From: an uncultured Fenollaria sp.
Lineage (GTDB): Bacteria > Bacillota > Clostridia > Tissierellales > Peptoniphilaceae
DNA: 62,259 bases
Direction of reading: 5' to 3'
Assembly: GCF_946221515.1 (NCBI RefSeq)
Contig: NZ_CAMJVK010000003.1
Span: 1-62,259, forward strand
The notes under the pieces are model-generated. The model worked only from the letters and a program-made list of their open reading frames with translations, was not told the origin of the DNA and made no database searches. The position numbers and the translations under genes were made by a program. Below are positions 7,508 through 14,919 of this stretch, one piece after another (position 1 is the first letter of the stretch; each line of letters begins with the position of its first letter).

Positions 7508-8216
7508 TAGAGTAGAGGAGCTTGAGATTTTAAAATCTTATGAGGGCTCCATCACAAACGATTACATGAATACTTCGCTATATGAAGCCAATATAGCTAG
7601 GCTCTACTACATAAAAGGCGATAGGAATTTCTATGTCCTAATCAAAAGAGAAGGCTACTACAAGCTTTATTATTATATAAATGATATCAATGAAAAATTT
7701 GATGCGCAAGGCACTTTTGTAAGCGAAATCGTTTCTAAGGAAATGGATGAGACGCTTGAAAACTTAGGCTTTGAGCTATATAAGACAAGAGTGAGACTGC
7801 GCTTAAATCATAAGGAGCCTTATGAATCAAAGCGAGTTAAGTATATTGACGATGCGAACTTCATTTACGAGGCGCTACAAAGCTTTGATGAGTACTCAGG
7901 CGAAAGACTTGACTTAGATGAGGTTCGTGAGCGCATAGCGAAAAAACTTTTCATAGGGATTGATGGCGCTGGCTTTATTGAGTTTAGCACGGATGCGTTT
8001 AAGGACAGTATCGAGCACTTCTACATAGACCCAGCTAAGAGGGGTGAGGGACTCGGCAGCGAGATCTTATGCCATTATCTTGGATGCGTTTCAAAGAAAA
8101 AGCGTGTCAATGTGTGGACTGATGAAGGCTCGAGAGCGATAAAACTATACCATAAACATGGATTTAAAGAGGACGGACTTAAGTCCTACGTATATATTTG
8201 GAGGGAAGACCAATGA
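7488..8216 (+). CDS. GNAT-family acetyltransferase in the dlt-like operon
   Basis: A 242-aa protein whose last ~100 residues hold a GNAT acyl-CoA-binding motif, DPAKRGEGLGSEIL, followed by the usual beta4-alpha4 region (VNVWTDEGSRAIKLYHKHGF). The N-terminal half is unrecognised. The acyl acceptor is unknown. It overlaps dltA by 20 bp and its stop overlaps the carrier-protein start (ATGA), so all are translated together. GNAT genes are not part of the classical dltXABCD operon; an extra acylation or carrier-directed step is possible, but this is inference from position. Confidence 0.8.
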   Translation: MNVEKFNRVEELEILKSYEGSITNDYMNTSLYEANIARLYYIKGDRNFYVLIKREGYYKLYYYINDINEKFDAQGTFVSEIVSKEMDETLENLGFELYKTRVRLRLNHKEPYESKRVKYIDDANFIYEALQSFDEYSGERLDLDEVRERIAKKLFIGIDGAGFIEFSTDAFKDSIEHFYIDPAKRGEGLGSEILCHYLGCVSKKKRVNVWTDEGSRAIKLYHKHGFKEDGLKSYVYIWREDQ

Positions 8217-8434
8217 AAGAAAAAATAAAAGAAATCATCGAAGACGTCACTGGAGAAGCGGTTGAGGACACAACTGAGATCATCGAAGAAGGCATACTTG
8301 ACTCTTTCGACATAGTGACTTTAGTCATAGAATTAAACGACGCTTTTGGCGTTAAAATACAAGTTTCCGAGCTATTGCCAGAAAATTTTGCAAACGTTTT
8401 AGCGATAGAGAAACTAATTAAATCATTGCAATGA
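8213..8434 (+). CDS. dltC: D-alanyl carrier protein (DltC-like acyl carrier protein)
   Basis: A 73-aa acyl-carrier fold protein. Ser31 in EEGILDSFDIVTLV is the predicted 4'-phosphopantetheine attachment site. It would hold the aminoacyl thioester made by the adenylation enzyme and hand it to the MBOAT protein at the membrane. I start at ATG 8213 behind GGAGGG; an in-frame TTG at 8198 lies inside that site. Its stop overlaps the start of the MBOAT gene. The phosphopantetheinyl transferase at the operon's end is the obvious activating enzyme. Confidence 0.9.
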   Translation: MKEKIKEIIEDVTGEAVEDTTEIIEEGILDSFDIVTLVIELNDAFGVKIQVSELLPENFANVLAIEKLIKSLQ

Positions 8435-9861
8435 GTTTTACAAGCTTATCGTTCATAGTATTCTTACTATGTTCCTTTATTGTGTTTAAAGCTACTAAGT
8501 ATAAGTGGCAGGCGCTTTTACTCATCTCTTTAGCTTATTATGCAAGCTTTAGTGTAAAGGCCTTCGTCTACTTAATCTTTGTAATTTTAAGCACTTATTT
8601 TTCTGCCATTTATCTAGAAAAGAACAAGAATAAATTTGTTTTGACTCTTGCACTCATCTTAAATTTTGGCATGCTAAGTCTAGTTAAGTTCACAAAAGTC
8701 AATATCTTCGAGAACTTCATTCCGCTTGGCATTTCATTTTACATCTTCATGGCGACTGGCTACGTGATCGACGTTTATAGATCGAAGTATGAAGCGCAAA
8801 AAAACATTTTCAAGTACTCGCTCTTCGTTTCATTCTTCCCGCAAATGATGCAGGGACCTATTTCGCGCTACGATGACATATCCGAGGGCCTTTACCATAA
8901 TAATAGCAGTGCCACAGATATTTCATATGGCCTTATGCTTATACTTTACGGCTTCTTTAAAAAGCTTGTCATTGCCGATAGGGCAGCGGTTTTCGTGAAC
9001 AAAGTTTTTACTGAGCCGGATTTATATTCGGGTATCTTTGTTTTTATTGCAATTATATTTTATTCAATTCAAATTTACTGTGATTTCTCAGGCGGCATCG
9101 ACGTTGCAAGAGGCGCAGCTTACCTTTTTGGCGTGAAACTCGACCGAAACTTCAAGAGGCCATTCTTTGCGACAAGCCTCGCTGATTTTTGGAGGCGCTG
9201 GCACACAAGCCTTGGCTCGTGGATAAAGGACTACGTTTTCTACAGTCTATCGCTGTCAAAGGCCTTCGTCTTTATCAATAAACAGTCAAGGAAGCACTTC
9301 GGCCGCAAGTTTGGCAAGTACTTAACACTAAGCATAGCAAGCTTCGTTGTTTACTTCATCATAGGTATATGGCATGGCGCTGGTCTAAATTTTTTGGCCT
9401 TCGGTCTATATAACGGCACCATAATCACTTTGGGCCTTATCTTTGAAGAAAGAAATAAAGCCTTTAGAGAAAAAATCGGCTTAAAAGATACATCACTTAC
9501 TTATAGAGTCTTAAAAATATGCTCAACGCTACTCATAGTCTTTATAGGCAGGTACTTTACAAGATCAGCTGGCTTAAGGACTGCACTTCACATGATGAAG
9601 AAAACCCTTGTCGATAGGAGCTTCAGATACGCAGCGACTGGTCTAAGTAAGCTTGATTACGCCGTTATATTTATTTCGCTTATTCTAGTCTTCATCGTTT
9701 CACTCGCTGAAGAAAAAGAAATTGATGTGAAAGAAAAAGTTCTTAAGATTAAGCCAATCTATTTATTCACAGGACTACTTATATTTATGGCCTTCGTCGC
9801 ATACTTCGGCGTATTTGCGAGCGGTTTTACAAAAGTAGACTTTATCTATAGAAATTATTAG
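8431..9861 (+). CDS. dltB: DltB-like MBOAT O-acyltransferase
   Basis: A 476-aa polytopic membrane protein with roughly ten or more hydrophobic segments. The MBOAT signature is clear: SLADFWRRWHTSLGSWIKDY and the catalytic histidine H315 in GIWHGAGLNF. DltB passes the D-alanyl group from the carrier protein across the membrane towards teichoic acid. The gene starts at ATG 8431, overlapping the carrier-protein stop by four bases. The next gene starts nine bases after its stop. Confidence 0.9.
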   Translation: MSFTSLSFIVFLLCSFIVFKATKYKWQALLLISLAYYASFSVKAFVYLIFVILSTYFSAIYLEKNKNKFVLTLALILNFGMLSLVKFTKVNIFENFIPLGISFYIFMATGYVIDVYRSKYEAQKNIFKYSLFVSFFPQMMQGPISRYDDISEGLYHNNSSATDISYGLMLILYGFFKKLVIADRAAVFVNKVFTEPDLYSGIFVFIAIIFYSIQIYCDFSGGIDVARGAAYLFGVKLDRNFKRPFFATSLADFWRRWHTSLGSWIKDYVFYSLSLSKAFVFINKQSRKHFGRKFGKYLTLSIASFVVYFIIGIWHGAGLNFLAFGLYNGTIITLGLIFEERNKAFREKIGLKDTSLTYRVLKICSTLLIVFIGRYFTRSAGLRTALHMMKKTLVDRSFRYAATGLSKLDYAVIFISLILVFIVSLAEEKEIDVKEKVLKIKPIYLFTGLLIFMAFVAYFGVFASGFTKVDFIYRNY

Positions 9862-9869
9862 GTGATTAT

Positions 9870-11618
9870 ATGAAAGAGAAAAAATTCATCAGAATATTTT
9901 TTGCATGCATCTTAATACTTGCTTTAGTCGTAGCCATTTTAAATGTGGCGGCTGATCCATTTAACGTCTTTGGCGATAGATTTACTAAGTGGTATACTTA
10001 TGATTTTACACAAAACCCAAGGACAGCCAAGATTGAGTACATCAAGGGAAAAGATTACAAGAACTTCATCTTGGGCGCAAGTGGCGCCTCATCCATTCCC
10101 ACAGAGGAGCTTGAGAAATACACTGGCAAAAAGTATTTTAACCTCTTCTCTTATGGCGCGGACCTTTATGTTATTGAGAAGAATTTAGATTATATTTTGA
10201 AAAATTATGAGGTGGAGTCAGTTATACTGCCGCTTTCAATACCATCGGCGCTTAGGTACAACGGCGAGAGGACTTCACTAAACTACTACATGAATCCGGA
10301 TGTTTCGGGCGAGAGCAAAATTTTATTTTATTTGAGATATCTTTTTGCCAATCCGAGAAACGCGATTGAAAAATTTAAGGCCATGGGCAAGAGGTCACTC
10401 GTTCAAGAGAGCTTCGATGTCTTCAGCCTTGATGGTTCTTACGACAAGAGCCAAAGGGACATCGAGTACATCGGCTGCGAGGAGGATTACAAGGCAGAAA
10501 AAGGCTTTAATAAGGACTATACAAAGCTTGAGATGGCACATGCAAATGATGCGCTTGAAGCCATTCGCCGCATGAAAAAGGCCTGCGACGACGCTGGAGT
10601 GGGGCTTACAATGCTTTTATGCCCAATGTATAAGGACGAGACTGCTCGCTATGACAAGGCCGAGGTAGAGAGCTACTACAAGGGACTCGCAGAGATTAGC
10701 CCTTTCTGGGACTTCACAGGAACTGAGTATGAGAACGATCCGAGATTTTTCTACGACCCAGCTCATTTCAGAAACGCCCTTGGCAAGATGATGCTTGAGA
10801 CCATTTATGCAGGTCGTAAGGACTTTGGCCGCTACGTCAGCAAGGCCGAAGCGCCGCTATATACAGAGGCAAAGCCCGATGCGAGAGAGTTTTACATCTT
10901 CGAGCTGCATCACATAGACGAGGATCCCAAAAACGCTTACATCATCACAAAAGAAAAGTTCGAGAGCGTTTTAAAATATTTAAAAGAAAATAATATCAAG
11001 ACGGTTTCTTTTAAGGATATATACGACTATGTTAATGGCGATGCGGATCTACCAGAAAAGTTCTGCGTCTTGACTTTTGACGATGGCTATAGATCAAATT
11101 ATACCGAAGCCTTTCCATTATTAAAGAAATATGGCGCAAAGGCGACAATATTCCCAGTTGGCAAGACGATGGGACTAAATAAGTATCCGGATACAGATAA
11201 GGATATCTACGAGCACTTTAGCGCGGCCGAAGCCAAGGAGATGGCGGGCGTGATTGAGTTTGGCTCACACACATACTGGATGCACCAAGCTTATCCGAGC
11301 GAAAAATATACATTCAGAAAGACTGCCAAGAGACTTCCGGGCGAGAGCGAAGAGACTTACGTCAAGGCCTTTAAAGAGGACTCTGCCAAGTTCAAGGCAC
11401 TTTACAAGGAATTTGCGGACGGCGAACCGCTTGTCTTTGCTTATCCAGAGGGCGACCTAGACGGCCTAAGCGAGCTAATTGCTGAAGAAGAAGGCTACAA
11501 GGTCACTTTAGGCGTTAAGCCTGGCAAAAATTACATCGTAAAGGGCCTTCCTGAAACGCTTAAAAAGCTTAAGAGAATCAATATAGATGAAAAGACCGAT
11601 ATCAGTGAATATGAGTAA
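9870..11618 (+). CDS. Fusion of a DltD/SGNH-like domain and a NodB polysaccharide deacetylase domain
   Basis: A 582-aa protein. Residues 7-27 form one membrane anchor. The N-terminal domain (about 30-330) looks like an SGNH/DltD-type esterase: ILGASGASS at 67-75 carries the presumed nucleophile serine, and DPAHF near 296 gives the Asp/His pair. The C-terminal domain (about 340-575) is a NodB-type deacetylase: LTFDDGYRSNY holds the metal-binding Asp pair, GSHTYWMH the two metal histidines, and FAYPEGD a conserved strand. Classical DltD (about 400 aa) has no deacetylase. The fusion suggests that one outer-face protein both helps transfer the acyl group and removes N-acetyl groups from a wall polymer; substrates are not known. 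Confidence 0.8.
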   Translation: MKEKKFIRIFFACILILALVVAILNVAADPFNVFGDRFTKWYTYDFTQNPRTAKIEYIKGKDYKNFILGASGASSIPTEELEKYTGKKYFNLFSYGADLYVIEKNLDYILKNYEVESVILPLSIPSALRYNGERTSLNYYMNPDVSGESKILFYLRYLFANPRNAIEKFKAMGKRSLVQESFDVFSLDGSYDKSQRDIEYIGCEEDYKAEKGFNKDYTKLEMAHANDALEAIRRMKKACDDAGVGLTMLLCPMYKDETARYDKAEVESYYKGLAEISPFWDFTGTEYENDPRFFYDPAHFRNALGKMMLETIYAGRKDFGRYVSKAEAPLYTEAKPDAREFYIFELHHIDEDPKNAYIITKEKFESVLKYLKENNIKTVSFKDIYDYVNGDADLPEKFCVLTFDDGYRSNYTEAFPLLKKYGAKATIFPVGKTMGLNKYPDTDKDIYEHFSAAEAKEMAGVIEFGSHTYWMHQAYPSEKYTFRKTAKRLPGESEETYVKAFKEDSAKFKALYKEFADGEPLVFAYPEGDLDGLSELIAEEEGYKVTLGVKPGKNYIVKGLPETLKKLKRINIDEKTDISEYE

Positions 11619-12255
11619 AATACCCATGATAATGGAAGTCACTTCGCCAAAAGATTTAAGCGAAGTAAATTTAGCTGAGAGGGTAATTTTCAAATTGCCA
11701 ATGGCCTTGCGAATGGAAAGTGATTTTCTAAAGCATATAGATTTAGCAAACAAGGCAAAACTAGATAAGATAAGCAGCGCAGAAGAAAAACTTCGCTTCA
11801 TAAAGACAAGAGGCCTAGTCAATATACTTTTTTTGCATGATAATGGCGGAGAGAATCCTATTTGGAAGCTAAATAGCTATGGCAAGCCATATATAGAAGG
11901 CTGGGACAAAGACTTTAGCATCTCACATACTAGAGACCTTTCACTCGTGGCAGTCGCAAGTGAAGCGATAGGCATTGACATAGAAGACAATAGCCGCGAT
12001 ATAGATTTAGAAAAGTTTAAAAGAACAAAATTTTTGAACTTCGATGAGGGCGCTTATGATAATAAGGAAGAATTTCTTATGCGCTTCACAGCCCTTGAAG
12101 CCTATCTAAAATATCTTGGCAAAGGCTTTCATAAAGATGCGAGGACCATTAGCGTAAAAAAAATTGATGATGGCATAGTAATTGACGATGAAGGGTTAAT
12201 TAAAGCAGAAACGATTAAGGATGGTGGCTATACCATTAGCATAGTTATTGGATAA
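11611..12255 (+). CDS. Sfp-type 4'-phosphopantetheinyl transferase
   Basis: About 214 aa. The metal-binding motif GIDIED and the downstream helix RFTALEAYLKYLGKGF match Sfp/AcpT enzymes, which transfer phosphopantetheine from CoA to carrier proteins. The usual W/F-xx-KEA-xxx-K motif is altered: lysine is replaced by leucine (TALEA), while the glutamate and following lysine remain. ATG 11611 overlaps the previous stop by eight bases; ATG 11587 is a less economical alternative. As last gene of the dlt-like operon its natural partner is the carrier protein at 8213. Confidence 0.82.
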   Translation: MSKIPMIMEVTSPKDLSEVNLAERVIFKLPMALRMESDFLKHIDLANKAKLDKISSAEEKLRFIKTRGLVNILFLHDNGGENPIWKLNSYGKPYIEGWDKDFSISHTRDLSLVAVASEAIGIDIEDNSRDIDLEKFKRTKFLNFDEGAYDNKEEFLMRFTALEAYLKYLGKGFHKDARTISVKKIDDGIVIDDEGLIKAETIKDGGYTISIVIG

Positions 12256-12262
12256 ATAATAA

Positions 12263-12285
12263 AACCTCTCGAAATCGATAGGTTT
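12263..12285 (+). terminator. Terminator of the dlt-like operon
   Basis: AACCT and AGGTT enclose CTCGAAATCGAT. The same loop with AACCC/GGGTT arms recurs at 14119-14140, a compensated change. Confidence 0.6.
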
Positions 12286-12352
12286 AGAAAAAAATTTAAC
12301 CGTGTGTAATTCGACACGTTTAGATAAAAAACAATAAAAAGAAGGTAAAATT

Positions 12353-12814
12353 ATGGACAGAGAAAAAGTAAAAGCATTATTTGATAAATATACAAAAAAG
12401 CTACGCATAGTGCCTGAGTGGGACATAAGGCTTGAATTTGTCGAAGATCCCGACTGGAAGAAGACGGGCGATTTCAAGATAGACCCGACAGACAAAAAGG
12501 CGGTGCTTATGCTAAACGCAGTAAATCCAAAAGACGAGAACATCGAAGAAACCATAGTTCATGAGCTAATGCACATAAAAATGTATCCCTTGGATCAAGT
12601 TTGTGAATCGGTGATTATAAATATGTTCGACGAAGGGAGCAAGGCGCAAAACTTTGCTTATCAAGAGTTTTTCACGACACTTGAAGTGACAGTCGAAGAG
12701 CTCGCAAAGTGCTTTTTGTATGAGTTTGGCGAGAACAAAGAGCTTTCATACGGAAGGATGAGTAAGATTAAGTCATTCAATGAGCTTTATGATGGATTAA
12801 ATAGTATTGAATAA
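12353..12814 (+). CDS. HExxH-motif protein, putative zinc metallopeptidase-like
   Basis: A 153-aa soluble protein with IVHELMHIKMYP, a gluzincin-type HExxH zinc site, around residue 70. A second acidic helix (FTTLEVTVEELAK) downstream could supply the third ligand. I do not recognise a named family; small cytosolic proteins with an HExxH site include SprT-like and phage-associated peptidases. GAAGG precedes the ATG at a suitable distance. The gene stands alone between two hairpins. Function is unknown and peptidase activity is inference from the motif. Confidence 0.7.
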   Translation: MDREKVKALFDKYTKKLRIVPEWDIRLEFVEDPDWKKTGDFKIDPTDKKAVLMLNAVNPKDENIEETIVHELMHIKMYPLDQVCESVIINMFDEGSKAQNFAYQEFFTTLEVTVEELAKCFLYEFGENKELSYGRMSKIKSFNELYDGLNSIE

Positions 12815-12822
12815 ATAAATTC

Positions 12823-12855
12823 GCTCTTTACATATTAAGTAGAGAGCTTTTCTTT
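12823..12855 (+). terminator. Possible terminator after the HExxH gene
   Basis: GCTCT and AGAGC enclose an AT-rich loop, followed by TTTTCTTT. Weak stem. Confidence 0.45.
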
Positions 12856-12858
12856 GCC

Positions 12859-12887
12859 TTGAAAATTATTATCTCTAGTGATATAAT
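12859..12887 (+). promoter_or_regulatory. Promoter of the J-domain/HIRAN operon
   Basis: TTGAAA (12859-12864), 17 bp, TATAAT (12882-12887), preceded by a TG dinucleotide (extended -10). Confidence 0.75.
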
Positions 12888-12905
12888 TAGTTAAAGAGGT
12901 GGACT

Positions 12906-13724
12906 ATGGCGGATATTATGGAGTTCAAGGGCAAAATTGAACTGAAGGACGATATTAAGGTGCTTAGAGAAGAGCTTGTAAGGCTTGTTGAGGAGCGCGA
13001 CAATTTAATATACACGACTTGTCCTAATATCAAGATGAGGTACATGATTGAGGCGGGCTACCTTGAGTATAAGCTTTATGAATTAAGCCTTAAGTATCAA
13101 AGGCTCAAGAGAAAGAAGGAGCTCATTCAAGCGAAGGTCTATAGAGAGGAAAAAGTCAGCGTTATAGAGATAGATGAGATTCTTGATAAAGAGTTTGAAG
13201 AGTACAAGAAAGACCTTGAAGAAAAGCTTAAGGAAGTAAACGAGTCAATCAAGAGAAGCGAGGGCGAATTTTTGTCCGACGTCGAGAGTGAAGACCTTAA
13301 GGATATGTATAGAAAAGTAGTTAAAAAGCTGCACCCAGACCTTAATCCAGAAGTAACTGAGGCTGAGAAAGAACTTTTTGTAAGAGCGGTCGAAGCGTAT
13401 AAAGCTGGTGACGTCGCTAGCATGAAGCTTATCTATGTAGTTTCTGGCGCGGATGAAGAGAAAAAAGATGATGATACTAAGCTAAAAACTGTCTTGGATA
13501 TGGCTGAGGAGAAGGCTCGTCTTGAAAAGCTTGTGGAAAATATTAAAAAGAATATGGATGAGATCATGAGACGCTTCCCATATACACTTAAGATTTATCT
13601 TGATGATGATAGTCTTATGAAGAAAAAGCAGGATGAGCTTAGTGAATCGATAAAAGATTATGAAAATGCAATAATGGATTTAGAAGAGGCTATAGCAAAA
13701 CTATTGGAGGAGAAAGATGAGTGA
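12906..13724 (+). CDS. Coiled-coil protein with a J domain
   Basis: A 272-aa, highly charged protein. Residues about 130-175 form a J domain: MYRKVVKKLHPDLNP has the HPD tripeptide at 143-145, followed by a helix with FVRAVEAYKAGD. Long predicted coiled coils flank it (about 10-115 and 195-270). J domains stimulate Hsp70/DnaK ATPase, so this is probably an adaptor that brings a client to DnaK rather than a general DnaJ, since it lacks Gly/Phe and zinc-finger regions. RBS AGAGGTGG precedes the ATG. The HIRAN gene starts inside its last codons. Confidence 0.85.
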   Translation: MADIMEFKGKIELKDDIKVLREELVRLVEERDNLIYTTCPNIKMRYMIEAGYLEYKLYELSLKYQRLKRKKELIQAKVYREEKVSVIEIDEILDKEFEEYKKDLEEKLKEVNESIKRSEGEFLSDVESEDLKDMYRKVVKKLHPDLNPEVTEAEKELFVRAVEAYKAGDVASMKLIYVVSGADEEKKDDDTKLKTVLDMAEEKARLEKLVENIKKNMDEIMRRFPYTLKIYLDDDSLMKKKQDELSESIKDYENAIMDLEEAIAKLLEEKDE

Positions 13725-14112
13725 TTTAGTTAAAAAAGATGATGGCGGCGGCCTTTTAGGCGTCTTACATGGCACAGGCGGTCTTGTGGTTCCAAAGCCA
13801 TTCGAGCGCGAAATTTATTTATTTACCACGCATGTCGCAGGCACAACGCATGTTGATAATATTTTTGAGATAGAAAAGCATTTGAATATTGACGATAAAT
13901 TATTATTCTTTAGAGAAGACAATCCTCATGATGAAAAGGCCATACGCGTGGAGACGCTTCAAAAAGAAAAAGTTGGTTATGTACCAAGAGGCGATAATGC
14001 AGTATTTTCAAGGCTCATGGATGCGGGCAAAGAGCTTTATGCCAAGATTAAAGACAAAGAGACGGTTGACGAATGGCTTAGAATAGAGATGGATATTTAC
14101 TTAAGGGATTAA
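13717..14112 (+). CDS. HIRAN-domain protein
   Basis: A 131-aa protein. Residues about 28-115 match a HIRAN domain: TTHVAGTTHVDN, then REDNPHDEKAIRVET and KVGYVPRGDNAVFSRLMDAG. HIRAN domains in eukaryotic HLTF bind 3'-OH DNA ends; bacterial stand-alone versions are found near nucleases and helicases and are presumed to sense damaged or stalled DNA. A glycine-rich N-terminus (DDGGGLLGVLHGTGG) precedes it. The start overlaps the J-domain gene by eight bases, strongly linking the two products. Confidence 0.85.
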   Translation: MSDLVKKDDGGGLLGVLHGTGGLVVPKPFEREIYLFTTHVAGTTHVDNIFEIEKHLNIDDKLLFFREDNPHDEKAIRVETLQKEKVGYVPRGDNAVFSRLMDAGKELYAKIKDKETVDEWLRIEMDIYLRD

Positions 14113-14118
14113 AAATAT

Positions 14119-14143
14119 AACCCCTCGAAATCGATGGGTTTTT
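14119..14143 (+). terminator. Terminator of the J-domain/HIRAN operon
   Basis: AACCC / GGGTT stem around CTCGAAATCGAT, followed by TTTTTC. Near-copy of the hairpin at 12263-12285. Confidence 0.7.
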
Positions 14144-14169
14144 CAAAATAATATTAACGAATAAGCAAA

Positions 14170-14203
14170 AAGAATCCCCGATACAAATTCGTACCGGGGA
14201 TTT
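14170..14203 (-). terminator. Terminator of the PepSY lipoprotein gene
   Basis: AATCCCCG / CGGGGATT stem with additional GTA/TAC pairing. On the minus strand it is followed by CTTTTTGC. Confidence 0.8.
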
Positions 14204-14211
14204 CTTATTTA

Positions 14212-14817
14212 CTATAAATCTTTTTTAATCAATTCTTTTGTCTCTAAATTGTATTCGTACTCAATGTCCTTGCCATTTGCATCTTCTACTTCAATATCAA
14301 GTTTAGTGATGCCAGCTTCATGCTCAATACTAAATGAGTTTAGGTGATAGCCGTCGCCAGCGTCTTTTATAGAAGTAGCCACAAGTTCGTCAATGTTCTT
14401 GATTAGTCCAAGGTCTATTGCTTTTTTGTCAGCTGTGTTATCTTTTTCGCTCTTTTCCTTGATTATGCTTCCATCAGCTGCATTTACTTCAAGCTCATAT
14501 TCATTCGCATCGTCAAAGCCATTGATTTCGTATGCGTAAACGCCATTGTCCTTTTCAAAGCTAATTTCGTCAATGTTTACATTAGCATATTTATCATTAA
14601 AAATCTTCACAGCATCTTCAGCTGATAGAGTAATAGCATTTTCAGTCGCTGTATTTGAATCAGTCTTCGCATCGTCGCCAGCTGTGTCTGCCTCACTTGC
14701 TACATCTTGCATTTTACTTTGGTCTGTCTCGTCCATAGTTGCCGGAGCACTAGGTCCTTGGCAGCCCACAAGTGCAAGTGAAAGCACTAAGGCAAGTATT
14801 AAAATTGTTTTCTTCAT
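14212..14817 (-). CDS. PepSY-like lipoprotein
   Basis: A 201-aa secreted lipoprotein. The signal peptide ends in a lipobox, LALVGC, with the modified cysteine at residue 19. A low-complexity acidic linker (about 20-60) is followed by two PepSY-like repeats of about 65 residues: one begins ITLSAEDAVKIFNDKY, the other KKAIDLGLIKNIDEL. PepSY domains often inhibit peptidases or sense wall stress; here no peptidase is adjacent. AAAGGA lies before the ATG. It sits downstream of the nqr operon but has its own terminator and probably its own promoter. Confidence 0.85.
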   Translation of the reverse strand: MKKTILILALVLSLALVGCQGPSAPATMDETDQSKMQDVASEADTAGDDAKTDSNTATENAITLSAEDAVKIFNDKYANVNIDEISFEKDNGVYAYEINGFDDANEYELEVNAADGSIIKEKSEKDNTADKKAIDLGLIKNIDELVATSIKDAGDGYHLNSFSIEHEAGITKLDIEVEDANGKDIEYEYNLETKELIKKDL

Positions 14818-14866
14818 TTAATCATCCTTTCTCGATAATACTTATACCCAAAGTGAATGAGATACA

Positions 14867-14897
14867 AACAAGCCCCAATGCTAAGTGCATCGGGGCT
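14867..14897 (-). terminator. Terminator of the nqr operon
   Basis: AGCCCC / GGGGCT with extra AATGC/GCAT pairing. T-rich sequence follows on the minus strand. Confidence 0.7.
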
Positions 14898-14919
14898 CTG
14901 CTATTCTCAATTCAATTAT

